DNA from: Triplophysa rosa
Lineage: Eukaryota > Chordata > Actinopteri > Cypriniformes > Nemacheilidae
Assembly: GCF_024868665.1 (NCBI RefSeq)
Contig: NC_079894.1
Coordinates: forward strand, 9,888,276 to 9,952,275
Reading direction: 5' to 3'
DNA: 64,000 nt
A model generated the notes under the pieces. That model saw nothing but the letters and a program-made list of their open reading frames with translations. It ran no database searches and had not been told where the DNA came from. The translations under genes were made by a program, and so were the position numbers. Shown in pieces: positions 59,595-64,000 of the stretch. The first letter of the stretch is position 1. Each line of letters begins with the position of its first letter.

Positions 59595-61177
59595 ATGAGC
59601 TTTGCCTTGAGAAGAAGTCAGTCTCTAAAGACTCTTTCTGGAGGTCATAGTTCATGGTCCACATCAGAGATTCTGTTGCGGGACAAGAGGACATCTGTGT
59701 CTCAGCTTGTTCAAAAGTAAGCCGACTCCTCCGCAGTATCATAAATGAACTCTTGAAGTCTTTGTCTTAAGTTGACTATTTTTTCCAGGTATGAAAGCTG
59801 TGTAGACCTCACAGATGTCGGCAGAGAAGAGACCTGGTCTAAGGTATAACCACCAATCACAGTCTTTTTGTTAAAGAGTAAACACAGTTTAAAAAACATG
59901 AGATATTAACATCTAGACCAGTGGTTCTCAATTGAACATGACTGGTAACATTATTTATGGTTATGTTGTGTAGGCTATTGTAATTGTAAAAGTTTATCAA
60001 GAATTTTGGGGAAAAAAATTAACTTGCTGATATGATTTATGTTTATCTGGTACTATAGTACATCTGGTATTTGCCCCAGTGTGCATTTCAAATGTAAAGC
60101 TGCTAAAAAACAAATTTTTGTCAATATTTGCCACTTGATGTTCAACGTAATAGATCTTGATCTTGGTCTTGAAAGAACAACACTTAAGAACCACTGATCT
60201 AAACTATTGTAGACCAACAATAAATCAATCATGTATTAAACAGGACACAAGTACTCAGAAAATGTGATTCTTTCAATCCATTGTGCCTTAAATGGATGAT
60301 CTCTCTGTGCCACAGTCATCCGGGCTGAGAAGATCAAACCATGCTGAGATTCAAGAGAGTAAAGTTGAAAGTCTCTGGAGAAGATATGAGTCCTTCAGTG
60401 CCTCTAATCCCACATTGTCCAGAAGTATTTCTATGGACATGCTACCCCAGCCAGATCCAGCAGGCGCTAATTCACAAAGGACTCTGTTTGAGTCGAAGAA
60501 TGCCCTGCACCGAGACTATACCAGCAGCCCCCGGCTCAACATCCCACCACAAGCCAAAATGAGCCCTGTGAGTCACATAACGTCATCAGGGCGAGAGAAA
60601 AGTTATTCCAGTACTACTGTCACTAGATCCATGAAGGACAAGACTCATCAGGTGTGTTAAACACTCACGTCATGTTTTATTTCTGTTCGTGTCGTGCACT
60701 GACATGAGTCAGAATAGGTGAATATATATAGGTGACTTATTTCTAATGTAGCCTTTGCGTCTTGGTGTGTAAAGTACTGTATGTGTTTTACCTAATCCAT
60801 TGGATTCCAACTACAAAAAAAATGTTTAGAGTCAATTTAATAAAAACTCACACGTTCTACATTAAGCATTAAAATGAAGTTCAATGTGTCTAAATTATAT
60901 TGGCAGATGGACAAAGGATTTGAGTCAACACGAAGGAGAACCGTCACTGGGGTTCCTGGATATGTCACCACTCGATACCCCAGTGGACTAAATGGTACGT
61001 TGCGTAACATGTTATGAAAATAACTTACTGTAATGACTTATCAATGCAACTTGTGTGTAAAAATTATTTTATAATTTATATAGAATTTTTTATATAGAGA
61101 ATTTTTATCAGTTAGATTTTATTCTTCTTAACTCAGCTGCATGTTATTCAGGAACGATGAGGTCAAAGATCATATGA
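59595..61177 (+). CDS. Small EPLIN/Xin-like protein, five coding exons
   Basis: Exons 59595-59716, 59789-59843, 60316-60651, 60907-60994 and, less surely, 61152-61177; phases agree at each junction and give 208 residues ending at TGA 61175-61177. Motifs: FALRRSQSLKTLSGG near the start, SVSQLVQKYESCVD spanning exons 1-2, KVESLWRRYESF then SRSISMDMLPQ in exon 3, and GFESTRRRTVTGVPGY in exon 4. The paired KY-E and W-(R/K)-YE motifs recall the N-terminal region of the EPLIN (LIMA1) and Xin (XIRP) actin-binding family; human XIRP1 is next to CSRNP1. No LIM domain or Xin repeats are seen. It may be the front of a longer gene extending past the window, or a genuinely short protein. The acceptor CCATTAG just before the ATG suggests an upstream exon. 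Function uncertain. Confidence 0.55.
59919..60196. mobile_element. hAT-type MITE, duplication ATCTA(G/A)AC
   Basis: ATCTAGAC at 59911-59918 and ATCTAAAC at 60197-60204 flank it. Ends are CAGTGGTTCTCAA and TTAAGAACCACTG, Charlie-like inverted repeats. Non-coding, in intron 2 of the EPLIN/Xin-like gene. Confidence 0.88.
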
Positions 61178-64000
61178 ACTTTATGCCTCATGTGAGACAT
61201 AAGCATCTCAAGTGTTCAACACAAGCATGCAGGACCGTGTGAGGCTCCCGTAGAGAAGGAATTCACTGGTTGTGTCTGTTAAAAATATTCTTCAAATATT
61301 CCCAACTGCATCTACACTGTAAAGAGAAAATTGTAAAAAAAATAGCATTTAATATATTAATAGGATTTTTTCATAATGATTTTTACAGCTTTTTCACATG
61401 TATTTTGAATTTTCCACTGCATTGCATTGCATTTTAACACTAGAACTCCCGGTGTTGCAACAAATCCTGTGGCCGTCCTATTATGTGTAAATACACTGTG
61501 CAAATACGGCTCTCACTAAATCCTTGGTGTGGCTTGTTGTTTTTGACTAAGGCCCAAATCCCAATTCTATTTTCTACCCCTTCGCCTACCCCTCGCCCCT
61601 TCCACTTGCCCTTTGAAACAAAGTGGCAAGGGAATTTTTCGCTAAGAAATGGGACACCACTACTACACTGGAATACGTCATCATACGTCGTTGCTAGCTC
61701 CTAACGTTACGTCAGAGGACATGCGCCAATGCGCCGGGTATATGACATAAAAATATATTTTCTAATATCGTGCAGTCAGTGCTGTCCGCTAGCAAACCTT
61801 AGCGATTTTTTTGCAAACGTTAAAAGAACATCACCGTAAATACAAACACAAGACTGAATGTAACATACATAAAAGGAAAAATTGTCATAAAAATCCTCGA
61901 GTGAGCAGCCATGTTGGAAATTTCTCTTAGCCCTTCGTTTGAAGTGAGGTCCCCTGTACTGAATGTCATTTTTGCCATGCAGAATTTACATTCAAAGCTT
62001 CTATTGAGATTATAGAAGGAAGCTTTGAATGTCTGTTGTCATATATTATAATGTTATCACACTAGAATAGTTCAAAATCCTCAACCACTTCCCCAAGTGC
62101 CAAGCGAACTCAGATGGGCATACATAATACGATTGTTTAAAATAAAATAAAATAAACAATTGACATGCTTCATTTTTGTATATAATTTTACCAAAGCAAA
62201 GAGACCACACCCGAAGGTGTGTGCCTCGCTTTGTGTCCGGTGTTCTGTTTTAGGGCACCGGCAAGCAGAAGAGCGACGTTTTTTCACCGCAGTGAAAATG
62301 TTGTTTTTGAAAGTCTAAACGGCAACAAATATGGATTGATGCAGAATATTTCGTTAGATAAAAACATGTTGTGAATTTTAGAAATTATAATATCTAACCT
62401 TTTTTCTTGGATCACACGAATCGCACACCACTGAAATCAAAATGTATGATTAAATTGATGTGTTTTGTTAGGATATAGGTAATAATAAACATCAGGACAT
62501 GAAATTGAAATTCTTACGAATGTAAAAATGGATTATTTCATCGTCAATCACAGAACATATTGGGTAGCATGCTAATTACATATTCGAAGTAGATAAAATG
62601 ATGTAAAATAAAAACAAATTTTAGAATATAATAAGTAATAAAATATTACAATATGCATTTCATTGCATAGTAAATACCTTCATAGACATGTATGGACGTA
62701 TGACAAAATTAGCAAGATCAAAAACAGTTATATTCGCTATCCGGGAAAACGAACTGATTTAGAAAGCTGTATTTAATTTTTGCTGACATTTTGAGGGTAA
62801 GCTACGTTTTAGCTTAGCAATAACGAATTGCCAGATAATAAGTTGCTAGGCAACAGTGGCCAATCTTCAATGGCGGGAAAGAGCGCTGAAATTATACAAT
62901 GTCTGTAATGCATACAGTCAATTTCACCGCCATGGCAGTTCGAGGTAGAAATACTCAGAACTCTTTTGTGTTTAGTCATTTTAATAAAGCACCGATGTAA
63001 GAACAAAATATACATATATTTAAGAAAAGTCAGGGTACTGTAGTTATATGGGTTTTATTTCAACAAAGTTGTTACATTGCAATGTTTAAAAACGGTCAAA
63101 ATGACTGCCTTGGTAGTTCTAGTATAAGGTTAATGGAAATGCTGAAGTTAATGGATGTGGTCCTGGCAGAAAATTACCTTTACCGTACATTTTTCTTTTT
63201 CTTTCATATTTATTAATAGTTTAGTTTTGACTTATTATCACATACAATAATCTATTCTGTGAATAACATTTCACAGGATTGTGTGTGCAAACATTATAAA
63301 GCTATGAGAACAACACGTTCAGGAGACATAACAGGCTGTGATTGACTTTGCATTGGATAATCCAATATCAAAGCAAATTAGAGTACATACATTTTGAAGA
63401 AAGATAGAAAAAGTGACCTTTTTCTGAGGTTTTGTTTGTTAGATTTACAATTATAACAATATATGCTTTTCAAAATGAAGATATAAAGGATTTTGGGCAT
63501 AGGAGATCTGTGGGGACACTTACTACGCACACTACAAGACCTTGTGATCAGTGGATAAAATATTGTTTGGTTAAAGGATCATTATAGCATCACCAACAAT
63601 CATTCTTCAGCACAGGGATATAGAGAAAATATTAAAGGTTAACTGTGTAACTATAATAAAATAGTTTCAATAAGGGCTCAAAAATGTAGATCCAAAAAGA
63701 ACCAAATAAAACTCTGTTTTAACATAAATCATAAGTAGTATTCACAAGTACATGTATGGTGTTAGTGCGCGCTGTCATTATTTTGAGATCATTAGTCGTC
63801 AACATACCACATACGTCACTGTGCATGTTATTATTGTAAGCAGCTTACGGACCTTATTAAATGAAACAACAGTTATAAATAGAGACGTTACATGAGACTC
63901 TTTCTAAACAACCTGCCAACCTTGCCACTTAAATTTATTTTATTAACTCTGAAACATCCAAAAAGACACAAGGAAGCAAATGTGGGATATGAGGCTTACA
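61178..64000. other. No gene seen
   Basis: AT-rich. A repeat-like block starts AGGCCCAAATCCCAATTCTA near 61551 and contains CCCCTTCGCCTACCCC. A short palindrome lies at 61990-62033. No Xin repeats, LIM domain or other exons were recognised. Confidence 0.45.
61990..62033. repeat. Short hairpin (ACATTCAAAGCTT arms)
   Basis: ACATTCAAAGCTTCTAT and ATAGAAGGAAGCTTTGAATGT form a near-perfect stem with a short loop (TGAGATT). It may be a transposon scar; too isolated to call a microRNA. Confidence 0.55.

Noticed and set aside
61990..62033. microRNA hairpin
   Set aside because: The short perfect stem is isolated and without conserved flanks; more likely a transposon scar.

Overview
This is nuclear DNA of a teleost fish, most likely a cyprinid. 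The genes are vertebrate genes split by GT-AG introns, and the non-coding DNA is crowded with fish-type transposons: a Tc1/mariner element, many non-autonomous hAT elements with intact 8-bp target duplications, TTAA-flanked elements, tRNA-derived SINE pieces and LINE tails. No bacterial, plasmid or phage features are present.

Layout: 1-22.6 kb has no gene I can support and is a mosaic of nested mobile elements. 22.6-34.3 kb (+) carries exons 2-9 of a TGF-beta type I receptor (tgfbr1/ALK5), followed by a 3' UTR to about 36.65 kb; its signal-peptide exon was not found. 38.9-41.6 kb (-) is a five-exon VOPP1-like membrane protein gene. 43.3-46.4 kb (-) is a nine-exon GRASP65-type Golgi stacking gene (gorasp1). 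46.6-48.9 kb holds a pyrimidine tract and two LINE remnants, one inside the other. 49.6-52.8 kb (-) is a four-coding-exon CSRNP nuclear factor (csrnp1), probably with a non-coding first exon at 55.0 kb. 59.6-61.2 kb (+) is a small multi-exon gene with EPLIN/Xin-like N-terminal motifs. The last 2.8 kb shows no gene.

The four main gene models were built by joining exons at splice sites whose reading phases agree throughout, giving proteins of 470 (partial), 165, 472 and 535 residues. The gorasp1-csrnp1-Xin-like order recalls the human 3p22 neighbourhood (GORASP1, CSRNP1, XIRP1), which supports those names. TGFBR1 and VOPP1 lie on other human chromosomes, so their presence here points to a fish-specific arrangement. 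These genes do not form one pathway: they cover TGF-beta/SMAD signalling, endomembrane/WW-ligand function, Golgi stacking, transcription and probably actin binding.

I found no convincing new biological system. The items most worth a second look are the short EPLIN/Xin-like gene, a phase-matched candidate 45-nt cassette exon in the tgfbr1 kinase activation segment, a Pro-to-Ala change in a conserved receptor motif, a three-level hAT nest, and a family of TTAA-flanked elements.
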